14,161 bases of DNA from Cyclostephanos tholiformis. Its lineage: Eukaryota > Bacillariophyta > Thalassiosirophyceae > Thalassiosirales > Thalassiosiraceae. The stretch is taken from the NCBI GenBank assembly GCA_036939975.1, contig JALLPB010000614.1, forward strand, positions 1 to 14,161, in the 5' to 3' direction. Below the pieces are notes generated by a model, which had not been told where the DNA came from, did no database searches, and saw only the letters and a list, made by a program, of their open reading frames with translations. How positions within the stretch are numbered: the stretch's first letter is position 1; each line of letters opens with the position of its first letter. The translations under genes and the position numbers were made by a program. Positions 1 through 8,800 of this stretch are shown here, in pieces.

Positions 1-11
1 ATTTAGTGTCT

Positions 12-45
12 GTTTCTTAATCCCCGGTGTTTCTTAATCCCCGGT
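12..45. repeat. 17-bp perfect tandem duplication
   Basis: The 17-mer GTTTCTTAATCCCCGGT occurs twice head to tail, at 12-28 and 29-45, without mismatch. The second copy runs directly into TTTCTACGGTA, forming the motif listed separately. The duplication lies about 135 bp upstream of the first gene's start codon. A promoter-element duplication or replication slippage would both explain it. Confidence 0.9.
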
Positions 46-55
46 TTCTACGGTA
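33..55 (+). promoter_or_regulatory. Candidate upstream motif, copy 1
   Basis: CTTAATCCCC followed by GG and TTTCTACGGTA (23 nt). The same string, with AA in place of the central GG, lies on the minus strand at 14064-14042, upstream of the last gene. Relative to the gene it precedes, the orientation is the same in both places. Here it ends 125 nt before the ATG at 181. Conservation between two otherwise unrelated upstream regions suggests a promoter element. A dispersed repeat remains possible, and function is inferred only. Confidence 0.4.
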
Positions 56-180
56 GTAATTTCCTATGGTACACCTCTGGAGAGTACTTCACCTTCTTTC
101 TGGGTCTACTCCTTCGCGCTCTGTGGGGACACAACGAACGATTGCATCGTCCATTCGGACTGACCCGAAGTCGTATATCG

Positions 181-1805
181 ATGCAACAAGGCTCTGCCTC
201 TCCCAAGGCGGGCGCGGCGGGAGACTGTCAGACGAATGACGCAGTGTGCGGTTACAGTGTCATGGGCAACAACAACGGCAACAATGGCGATTCGATACTG
301 TTCAATATCGGCTACCACGCTGGGGACAGCTGTTTATATTCGCACTTTAACAACAGTGGTAACATTCTTCATCAACAGCAGCCCAACGATGACGGCGGTG
401 GCGGCACGACCATCTGCATCTCGGAGGACAACAATTACGATAGCAATTGGCAGGTGGTGCCCGATTCGCTCGATCATCTATCGCGCGACGAACTGTGTAG
501 GATGATCTATAGGCTCGATTACGAGCGCAACGCTCTGCGGGACTCGCTTTATCAGCGTCAGCAGCAGTATCAGCAGTATCATCATCATCATCATCATCAG
601 CATCAGCAGCAGCAGCAGCAGGGGGCGAACGGTCAACATTTGAATCCATTGGACGCGACAGCGATGATGGCGTCCGCGGTGTTTGCTGGCGGCGGCACGA
701 ATCACTTGTTGAATGCCGATAACAGAAATGACGTCGTGAACATGAATGATCAGGACGCTATCATCGCAACTACGCCGCTCATTCGAGCCGTTTCATACTT
801 TATCAAACAAAACCAACAACGGCAGGATCCACCGCCTCAGAAGCAACAACAACAACAATGCCTCGTAAGTCCCACTCGGAAGCGGCAACATCAGCAGGAC
901 GATGATAATCATATGATACGAGACGAAGGACGAGAAGACCGAGCGCCATCTGATAGAGACGGAGGAGAACATTGCGGTGGGCAGAGACGGCCGGACGATG
1001 ATTCCTCGCGCCCCCATCTCTCTACCCTCACGACGATGACGATGACGCAGGAAGAGGTCTCGTCATTGCGGGAGAATCTCGGTAAGGACCTCATTCATTC
1101 GATCCGAACGCATGCGCTCCACGGCGGAAGACGAATACCGAAATCCACCGTCGTCAAATGCGGCATATCGCTCGACGCGGCGCGCGCCATGATGACGATT
1201 GATGGCAACAATGACGTTCACGGCAGAGCGATGGCCGTAGTCAGCGATGCAAAACGCCTGATACGGTGGAGGATCGACAACGACGCCGTGATCATGCGCG
1301 TGCTTGGGAGGGATGAAAAACTGGTCCATCCGGTCAGGCACGACGGGACCGGTATCTACGTCCTTTCGTCATCGTCGGTGAGAGAGGCGTCAGCGACGTC
1401 AACGTCGACATCGTCAGTGTCGCAAGGGAGCGGTTCGCCCCTTTCTCCGCCACAGCCGTCCTCGTCAGTGACGAATGGCGGAATCGGAGCTAACAAGAAT
1501 GCTAACTCCATGTATCATTGGGCAAGGTTCGTCAGCCTAGAAGTTAAATACGATAAGCGAGAGATGGCGTTAATGTACATCGCCAAGACCGTGGCGGCTG
1601 GATGCGGACGGCCGGAGAAAGTTCCTGAGATCGTGAAATACAGCCGCGGGGAGAGGGAGGATCATCCTGACGAGTACAGGTAAGTAATATCGTAGTCTTG
1701 AGTTGACTTCTCTCCCCTCTTACCTAAGTCTCATTAACTAGGCCAAAAAATTTAGTAGGTAACTACGGAGCTCAAATTACTATTAAGGCAGTGTTCGAGT
1801 ATTAG
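181..1805 (+). CDS. Unrecognised Gln/His-rich protein, probably two exons
   Basis: I do not recognise this protein. The reading frame is open from before 142, but the first ATG is at 181. Residues 100-130 (LSRDELCRMIYRLDYERNAL and onward) look like a charged helix or coiled coil. They lead into a His run at about 133-138, a Gln run at 142-147 and a second Gln run near 221-226. A Ser/Thr-rich linker covers about 396-430. The blocks at about 300-395 and 441-500 have ordinary composition and are probably the folded parts. The first exon ends at CAG|GTAAGT (1679|1680), a consensus donor. Without splicing, a TAA follows at once and gives 500 residues. Splicing to the AG at 1740-1741 adds 21 sensible residues (RPKNLVGNYGAQITIKAVF, E, Y) with a stop at 1803-1805, giving 520 residues. 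An acceptor at 1727-1728 would give a stop at 1739-1741. I prefer the 1741 acceptor. The gene is convergent with bL19, 67 bp away. Confidence 0.65.
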
Positions 1806-1872
1806 TGAATTTTTATCTCGTCCCCGCCTCTGATATGTGGTTGCCCCAAATTCGTCCCGAGGAATGAAATTC

Positions 1873-3242
1873 CTACCGATCCACTTTGGTGACGCGAGTT
1901 TCTTCGGTTGATTTATATTATAAACGAAGAAAAAATGTGGGTAAGTAAGAAAATAGGGACAAGGCGAAAAAATGTAACGTCACGAAAACGAGCCACGCAA
2001 CAACGCAAATCCAAGTGCCAAAAAATCATCTAAACTCACCCTCGAGAGCTCGATCCCTCAGATAGTAAAGCTTCGCCCTCTTGATCCTCTTCCCCTTCTT
2101 CTTACCCCTGTTCACGAATCCCTCCTCTAACACCTTCAGCGTCTTGACCATCGGACTATGAAGCTTGATCTTGCGTTCCACGTGCTCTCCTGACGACGAG
2201 ACGAAGAATAATATTCGATGAAAAAAAAATATATATATATGATGAGGTGGGACGATTGTTGATGACATGTTTGGACGGAAATGAATGCATGAATGAACGG
2301 ACGAATGAATAAGATAAGAATTCAACTCAGCCTCGATTCATCTCCCCTCCTCGATCTCTCACACCGACACTCACCGTACAACACGTCCTTCAGATATATC
2401 GACGTGTCCAATCCCCTATTCTCACGTCCCAATACCACCCCCCTGACGTAATCGAGCTTCTTGTTGTTCGTATTCGCCGCGCCGCCGTCGTCGAGTATCC
2501 CGAGCTCGACGGCGTCCCCCACCCTGAAAGGCACGTTCCAAACCTCCGGCTTCGACAGTCGCGATATCATATCGGCCTCGTTCTGCAATTGATGAAATAA
2601 CTTCGATGCTCGCTTCCTCGGACTGCGGAATTTCGGCCTGCCGCTCCGGGGGGGGGGGAGCGCGTCGTGGTCCCCCGCCCCCCCCCCTCCCCCCCCGTCG
2701 TCGTCGTCGTCCCGAGCGCGACGATCGGGACGGTGATGCAGGAAGGGCATGTCCGCGGGACTAATCCCGGTATCGTACCTCGATTTGGAGGGGTAGAGCT
2801 TGTACCCCCCAGGCGTGGTCGTCATACCGATGCCATTCCTCCCCCCCCCCCCCCCCGATGCATCGTCGTCGACGGGCAATCCGGCATATCGGGGGAAGTT
2901 GCGTCCGTCGGGCTTGTTCCCCCGACGCGAGCGCGGATTCGACGGATTGATTATGCGCTCCTTGGCATTAGATATTTGCTGGGGCGTGGCATAACGGGCC
3001 TTGTTCGTGGGGATGGGCGGTAGGACGACGACGGAGGATGAGGTAGGCGACGACGACGACGACGACGACGAGGTCGAGGTCGAGGTCGAGGTCGAGAAGG
3101 CGATGGCCTTGGAGGGTGGGGAGGAGGAGTTTGCCAGCGTCGCTCGCGGAGAAGGGAGGAGCGGCGGAATCACGCTGCCGATGGTTGTGGAACGGCGGGC
3201 TGCGGCCCTATGGAGGGTCGGGAGGAGAAGGGATCCCACCAT
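1873..3242 (-). CDS. Organellar (probably mitochondrial) ribosomal protein bL19
   Basis: This is a large-subunit ribosomal protein of the bacterial L19 family, nucleus-encoded. Exon 1 (3242-2375) has a strong start context (TTCACCATGGTG) and an Arg/Ser-rich, acid-free presequence, MVGSLLLPTLHRAAARR, typical of mitochondrial import. A long low-complexity linker with Ser, Asp and Gly runs follows. The L19 domain starts near residue 238 (FRVGDAVEL, then NRGLDTSIYLKDVLYG). The donor G|GTGAGT (2374) joins the acceptor CGTCAG (2190), a 185-nt intron, and restores LYGEHVERKIKLHSP, matching bacterial GEGVERVFQTHSP. Exon 2 continues to RAKLYYLRDRALE, the family signature. A further GTGAGT donor sits at 2039. 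The next AG, apart from one only 9 nt in, is at 1903-1902, so I infer exon 3 = 1901-1873, ending ETRVTKVDR (348 residues). Read-through would instead stop at 2026 (343 residues). An in-frame ATG at 3416 exists but gives a hydrophobic, less sensible N-terminus. Bacterial L19 has about 115 residues, so the linker makes up most of the excess. Confidence 0.88.
2648..2712. repeat. Poly-G/poly-C and GTC microsatellite in the bL19 linker
   Basis: An 11-G run (2648-2658), two long C runs (2678-2687 and 2689-2696) and a GTC repeat (about 2697-2712) follow one another inside bL19 exon 1. On the coding strand they encode Pro, Gly and Asp runs. A second homopolymer of 16 C lies at 2841-2856 (a Gly run). 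Such runs are prone to length change and to sequencing error, so the exact residue count of the linker should not be trusted. Confidence 0.9.
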
Positions 3243-3470
3243 GGTGAATGGTGAACGGTGAACGGTGAGTTTGGGAAGATGGTGGAGTAGGTATCGTAGA
3301 TAAATTAGTATCCCCGCTTCCACGTGTACATTATCAAAGACGCAGTTCGGTAGTAGTAAAAAGTACACTGTGTCAACAAAAAAGGGAGAGGTAGGTAGAT
3401 TGATGATGAGCGCCATTCAGTAGATGGGAACAATCCTCCTTCCTTCCATCCCTGATCAATAATATATTAT
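3243..3470. promoter_or_regulatory. Bidirectional gap between bL19 and the lumen-protein gene
   Basis: The gap between the two divergent start codons is 228 bp. It holds GGTAGGTAGA at 3390-3399, a 10-mer found again twice in the VAC14/sulfotransferase divergent gap. An AT-rich stretch (AATAATATATTAT) directly precedes the ATG at 3471. Both promoters must lie here or overlap the neighbouring genes. No clear TATA box at a usual distance was found for either gene. Confidence 0.45.
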
Positions 3471-4496
3471 ATGAGCATCAACTTCAACAACCGACGACAA
3501 ATAATGATGACGAGCAACGTCAGGAGAATATTTTTTTTATCCGCCGCATTCGTCGGCGCCGCCATGGCATTTTCCACGTGCCCGAGCAGGGGGGCGAAAA
3601 TCGCGTCGACGTCTTTAGTTTTCGCCGCCCCTCGCTATTCCGAATGGTCGACCTCACGATCATCCTCGTCGTCGTCGTCGTCATCGTCGTCGTCGTCGTC
3701 GTCGTCGGACGGTGTCAATCGCCGCCGCGATGGCGAGGACGTCGGCCCGTCGCGCCGCGCGGCGGCCGGCCCCTCCGTCGCCCTCGCCGTCGTTTCCCTC
3801 GCGGTCCTCGCGGCGCCCCTCCTCGTCAACGCCGACGAGTACGGACGCGAGACCGAGGCGCCCACCCTCTTCACGGGCGAGACGGTCATGATATGCAAGA
3901 GGCGGGGTCCTCTCGGCGCGTGCCTCGAGACGACGGTGCGCACGCCAGAGAACGACAACGATCGGGCCCTAAAGTACTTCAAGGACCCGAGCGCGGAGGT
4001 GCGCGATCGGCAGGAGCGCAGTTTGCGGACGCTGAACGAGGATAGCGAGGGCAACGCGCTTATACAGAAATTGAGGAGGCAGAGTTACGACAACAAGGAC
4101 AAGAACGACATGATCGTACGTCAGAAGACGCTGCTAAACGATCAGGGCGCGAGCTTCGGTCCGTTCGATCGGCAGGTGGTCATACTGAACACCGACGGCA
4201 GGACGTTCACGCTGCTTCAGAATCCTCAGGCCATGAGACTCAAGAATGCGGGTTACATCGAGGATAGGAAATTCGTCATCCAGCCGAGTCAGGAGGTCAT
4301 CGACGATGCGTTGCAGGGTAAGAACGAATTCGGGGATGCCATCAAGGGATTCTTCGGGGGCGGCGGTGGAGGGGGGTACGATGTCGTACAGGAGGCAAAG
4401 GTGGACGAAATCGCCGATAGCAGCGAACTCGTACCTGCCGGAGAAGGTTTAGTGGTAGAAAGCTCAATTGATACTACGGCGCTTTCGTCAGATTAA
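3471..4496 (+). CDS. Predicted thylakoid-lumen protein with tripartite targeting
   Basis: Intronless, 341 residues, and not assignable to a named family. The N-terminus has a signal peptide (about 12-33, RRIFFLSAAFVGAAMA) followed by F34, which resembles the diatom ASAFAP plastid-entry motif. Next comes a Ser-rich transit region with 16 consecutive Ser (64-79). A second targeting element follows: twin Arg at 95-96 (SRRAAAG), a hydrophobic stretch (about 101-120, SVALAVVSLAVLAAPLL) and an AxA-like site (VNA-DEY). This is the layout of Tat-dependent lumen import. The mature part of about 220 residues is hydrophilic and rich in charged residues, with Cys near its start (MICKRRGPLGACLETT), a central FGPFDRQVVILNTDG block and a Gly run near its end. 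The start could also be the ATG at 3504, which gives a tighter signal peptide. It is divergent from bL19. Lumen location is inferred from targeting signals only. Confidence 0.82.
   Translation: MSINFNNRRQIMMTSNVRRIFFLSAAFVGAAMAFSTCPSRGAKIASTSLVFAAPRYSEWSTSRSSSSSSSSSSSSSSSSDGVNRRRDGEDVGPSRRAAAGPSVALAVVSLAVLAAPLLVNADEYGRETEAPTLFTGETVMICKRRGPLGACLETTVRTPENDNDRALKYFKDPSAEVRDRQERSLRTLNEDSEGNALIQKLRRQSYDNKDKNDMIVRQKTLLNDQGASFGPFDRQVVILNTDGRTFTLLQNPQAMRLKNAGYIEDRKFVIQPSQEVIDDALQGKNEFGDAIKGFFGGGGGGGYDVVQEAKVDEIADSSELVPAGEGLVVESSIDTTALSSD
3660..3707 (+). repeat. TCG/TCA microsatellite encoding 16 Ser
   Basis: Sixteen consecutive Ser codons, almost all TCG, with TCA twice and TCC once. It lies in the transit-peptide portion of the lumen-protein precursor, where Ser enrichment is tolerated or even useful. 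The same GTC/GAC repeat unit recurs in bL19 and VAC14, where its frame or strand makes it encode Asp or Ser. Confidence 0.9.
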
Positions 4497-4617
4497 ATTT
4501 AAAAGTTATTGAATTTTTCACACAGTACCTTCCACTCATAACTATATGAATATCTTCGCTGCACCGTTATCAGAATAAGATGACTGAGTGCAACAAAATG
4601 TTCAAAGGCGAAAAGTT

Positions 4618-4715
4618 GCATCCGGTGGGATATTTGAACCAACGAGTACAAATAATAATCCATTCGAACTTGAGCATCCGGTGGGATTTGAACCAATACA
4701 TTCAAACTTGAGAAA
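4618..4715. repeat. Imperfect tandem repeat, period 56 bp
   Basis: GCATCCGGTGGGAT, then TTGAACCAA and later ATTC(G/A)AACTTGA, occur in two consecutive units starting at 4618 and 4674. The first unit has an extra AT after GGGAT and a longer middle section, so the second unit carries internal deletions of about 2 and 14 bp. On the minus strand the core reads TGGTTCAAATCCCACC, which resembles a tRNA T-arm, but no complete tRNA can be folded around it. The repeat lies just downstream of the initiator tRNA gene in that gene's direction. Confidence 0.75.
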
Positions 4716-4741
4716 CTGTGAGACTATTGTGGACACAGAAG

Positions 4742-4746
4742 AAAAA
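4742..4746 (-). terminator. RNA polymerase III T5 terminator
   Basis: Five T on the minus strand, 13 nt beyond the mature 3' end of the initiator tRNA. A run of T at this distance is the normal Pol III stop signal. Confidence 0.75.
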
Positions 4747-4759
4747 TAATTTCTCTCGA

Positions 4760-4831
4760 TTGCTCCACGAGGTTTCGATCCTCGGACCTTTGGGTTATGA
4801 GCCCAACACGCTTCCTCTGCGCCACGGAGCA
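4760..4831 (-). tRNA. Initiator tRNA-Met (CAU)
   Basis: 72 nt with discriminator A73, no intron and no encoded CCA. All arms fold: a 7-bp acceptor (TGCTCCG with TGGAGCA, including one G-U), D stem GCGC/GCGT, anticodon arm GTTGG-GCTCATAA-CCCAA, variable AGGTC, and T arm CGAGG-ATCGAAA-CCTCG. Two features mark it as the eukaryotic initiator rather than the elongator: the T loop ATCGAAA (A54 and A60 in place of T-psi-C) and the three G-C pairs at the base of the anticodon stem. Internal A and B boxes are present (TGGCGCAGAGG and GGATCGAAACC), so Pol III transcribes it, and a T5 terminator follows. One oddity is that pair 1:72 is T-A where most eukaryotic initiators have A-U. Confidence 0.95.
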
Positions 4832-5877
4832 GACTCTTCTAATCAGGGCAAAATATTTTTTTATACTAATAAAAATCTTAATCTTTCAATACGAGCTCCC
4901 ATGGAGTGAAAGCTTATCTGAGTATCATTGCTCAGAATCACTTATGACAAGCAGCCACGAACCCTACATTGATATCATATTAATATGCATTGTTCAAAAT
5001 GTGAGTAAACACCAATATTTGCTAAGTATCACAAATGAGAGTGGAGGTAGCAGGGCAGAAGAATCTCAGCAAGGCAACATCCCCATTACAATGCTCAGGA
5101 GGATAATAGGGAGACGACGATGCTTTGGGCCGTGGGTGATGGAGATTGGAAGATGAGAGATGTTTAAATGGGGCCACTCATGATTACATTTTTTTGTCGT
5201 AAAATGTAGTAAAGACAATGAGGTGGGGGTGGTAGTTTCTAGTTTAACTGGGGCCACAAGAGCTGAATATGAATAAACACTCACCCATCTGCTCTTGACT
5301 GAGCCTCACTTCTGCTCCAGCTGCTGGTACAACATATTATATGCAAAAACACACAAAAATCAATCATTCAATGGAAATATCAGATAGATTAAGCATGCAT
5401 AGTAGAACACAGGATAAACTTCCATCCATGACAATGAATAATTTTTCTGAGATATCTTACTGAGCACAAATATAACATACCATTGTCCATTGTGACCATC
5501 AAGTTGATTCATCAACACCGATGGTGAATCTGATTTTGGTCTTGTTGGTGGGCATGAATTAGATTGAAACATGTGAAAACAGCATCAGAAGAAGATTATC
5601 TGCAAGGTACATTTTTAAAGGGTTATATCAAAAATAAGCTAGAGGAAGTAACTTTTTCCATCCAGAGACATCATCAGAATCATTTGTCATCATCATTTCC
5701 CACAACCAATGGGGTGGTAACAAACTGCAGGGTACACAGATTTTAGCAAGAGAGCAAACTGCAAGTGCTGATGAATTATTTGCACTTGAGAGTGGAATTC
5801 ACACAACACCAAAGGATTAAAGGATCGATTGGATGTTTGAAAGCATATTCTTTCTTGCCCTCAGTCCTCCGTCTGGC
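4832..5877. other. AT-rich gene-poor interval with coding-like fragments
   Basis: By eye it is noticeably richer in A+T than its flanks. No ORF here matches a family I know. On the minus strand two good donor sequences, GTATGT at 5480 and GTGAGT at 5284, follow short open stretches (one reading LMNQLDGHNGQ). On the plus strand an ATG-less open frame covers 5638-5820. I could not join these into a gene. No terminal repeats, target-site duplications or transposase or reverse-transcriptase motifs were seen. It may be a decayed gene or element, or may hold exons of an unrecognised gene. Confidence 0.4.
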
Positions 5878-8800
5878 TCAGGTCACCCAGTATTCACGCC
5901 ATTGAAGATTTGTGTGGTTTCCTTCTTTGGCTTCACCAGTGCTCATTTGTTCGAATCGTTTGATTAAGCCTTTTGCTGTAGGAGTTGCCACACATGTCTC
6001 GCACTCATCAGTGTTGTCCTTGTAATGAACAAGCTGCGCTGGTATTTCATTTAAAGTCTCATACACACCGACCATTTCTGCTCGCTGCGGGGTCTCCCCA
6101 AGCAAGTTATTCTTTATCTTTTCTTTTGCTGTTAGTTCTTCTTCTTCGTCGGCATACCCCAACCACTCTCGGCGCTGTTGTGCTGAAGTAACCTTTTGAT
6201 TTTCACTGACACATCGGGAGGGTTCCATGAGACTTTCTGCACGAATGTTTCGCCACTTGGCATCACAGTGCAACCTGCGAATACTGACAATTCTCTTCAC
6301 GAAAGCGTCCATCTCTGAGCCCGGAATTACATCTTTGGATAAACCACTAAGAGCCACTGCACTCTGTCTATACCTTGCCATCGATATCAATCTTTCTTTC
6401 AAAATCACATAACTCGTGCTCTGAGGGAGTAGCATCAATACCGATTTCAAAGTGCGGAACAGCATCGCCCCGCTTCCTTCCTGGTATGGATCGTCTTCGC
6501 ACTCCAGCATGTGCAGATGCAGGTGTCGAAATAATGGACGTTCAATGAGATCCACCAATTGGTCGATTTCCAGGTAAAACATTAAGGAGATATCTAGTGG
6601 ATCGATTTTTTGCAGGAACGTAGACGCCGTTAGGAACGCTCCACCCCAGAGGCAAAAGGCCAGCGTCGTGACGATGTTGTGGGAAAACGTGTACAGAAGA
6701 ATATGGAACAGCCTAGCTCGACGCGCGTCACGGACTGTATTTCCCTTGCCACCAATGCTATTCTTCAAAACTTGACGAATTCGACTCGCTTCGGGAGCGG
6801 AAAATAATACAATCCCGAGTTGCTGGGCGAAGTTACTCACAAATGCCAAATCTATGGAAAATGAGGCCAGCTCCTGTTTGACCGTCTGGGTGTCTTTCTC
6901 TGGCAATACTAACACCGTCTCTCTGCGTTTCATTCTTGACACGATGAAACTATCTAACTCGCACGCAAATGACACGAATACAAATTCTGGTGGTTGCAGG
7001 CTTCAAGTGTAGAAAATCGACAGCAAACTAATATGAGAATTGCAAGCAAGTGGCTGGTCCCGGGAATGAAATGAAAAAATACTCACGTGCACATAAGCTC
7101 AATGACCTTCGAAACGTCCAGAAGAAGCTTTTGATGCTTAGAATGCAGGTCCACTAGGGATGCAAACACGCTTCGATCCCGTGATAGCAATTTACGTTGA
7201 GATGGATCCAGTATCCCAAGTGCAAAGCTCGTGCTGTCTTCATCCATGGGATGTTGCCAACTTGGAATAACAATGTCGTCTTGCGACGTGTCTTCATTAA
7301 TAAGCGACTTCGGCGTGTTGAGCGAATAGGAATCTTCCTTTTCAACTGGATTTGTGGAGATGATAGCAAGCACCTCAAAGCTTTTGACAACTGAGAAGGA
7401 AGGGAGTGGCAAAAAATCGATCTAAGTAAGCGAAAAAGTGCGCATTTGCGGGGAGAAGGAAGACAAGTTGAATTAAAATAAAAAGTTTTCGCACTCACTG
7501 ATGATACCAGGCGGCTGATCAACCAGCTGGTAGATGATGCAGTCAATGAACTCGCTGGCGAAATCCGCCTTGAGAGCATTCGGCACCACATTTTTGTAAA
7601 GCACCACCACCCACTGTAACGCACACAAGCGACTCAGAATCAGAGCATTGTCGCGTTCTTCGACGCCATCGCTGGCGTGGAACCATCCCGTGCTTTCAAT
7701 ACCACTCCCATCTGCCTTAACATCCATCCGATATGGCCTGCGTTCAACTGACGGAGGATTTCGAGCGATAAGACCACCGGGAGAATCGAGCTCTTCCCGT
7801 AGAGCCACGATGAATCCACCCAGATGAGGGATGAACGCTTGACCATCGCGTCGGACTGCGTCCTGCAGGCAGGTATTCGCCTGCTCAGCGAGGGAGTGCG
7901 TCGACTGATCGGAAAGGAAGGTGTTGTCCTTCCCGCGCGTGGATAAATGCGTGTCGCCAATGCTCAATAAAATGCCGGGAAGGACGTGCGGCAGCGAATT
8001 CCTCACAGACACAGCAGCCGCCGTCAAGTGGGTTGCCGCACTTCCTGTATTGCCACCCCTCCCGTAGCCGGAGATGCCAGAAACGTTGGTATCGACCCCA
8101 CCCTCGACCTTCGAGGTTGATCCCGCCATCCCCATACCTGTATCGGGAAGGTTTCCATCTCTGCCATCGTTTTTGCTTAGCTCGACATTCGGCGATGGAA
8201 AGGCCGAGGAGCTGTGCGCCTGAACGATGCGCGATAACCAGTACACTGCGACCTTCCTAACGAAGGGATCGGGATGTTCCATAGTCAGTACCAGGCTTTG
8301 CAATATCTTATCAAAATCCACCCTCTGTTGTGCGTCCTCGAAATCCTCGTTCGTTACCAGAAGCTTGGGTAGTACTGACTGGAGGAATTCGAGCGCAAGC
8401 TGGCGTATCGTAGTGTTTGGATCCGCGACCATGGCGAATATACCCCCTAGGAACAGGTGAAGGTATTCCAATATAGGGGCACCTACCAGCTTCTCCCCGA
8501 ATTCGCGAAGCCACGTCAGGGTCAGTTGCTTCGTGGCCTTATTGCGCATGTAGACAAACCGAGCAAAGACCGGGACACATGCGTCCGCCGAGAAACTACC
8601 GCTGTTGATCGCGCCGACTATGACCTCCTTCAGCTTCTTGTCAAGGAGCTCAGCACCCGACCGCACGTCAAGGTCAACGTCCGCGTATAAGCTGCGCAGT
8701 ATCTCGAACAGTATGAAGAAATGACGCACGGCAAGCGTCGGCATCACCTTCGTTACGTTGAAGAGGCTCTCGGTGGCGTAGTACCGCACGCGCTGAAAGT

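Noticed and set aside
3635..4054. Minus-strand open frame with an Asp run opposite the lumen-protein gene
   Set aside because: It is a mirror of the TCG repeat and GC-rich coding sequence; the plus strand has clear targeting signals and a longer coherent protein.
4618..4700. Possible second tRNA gene on the minus strand
   Set aside because: Only a T-arm-like core and acceptor-like end are present; no matching 5' acceptor strand, D arm or anticodon arm.
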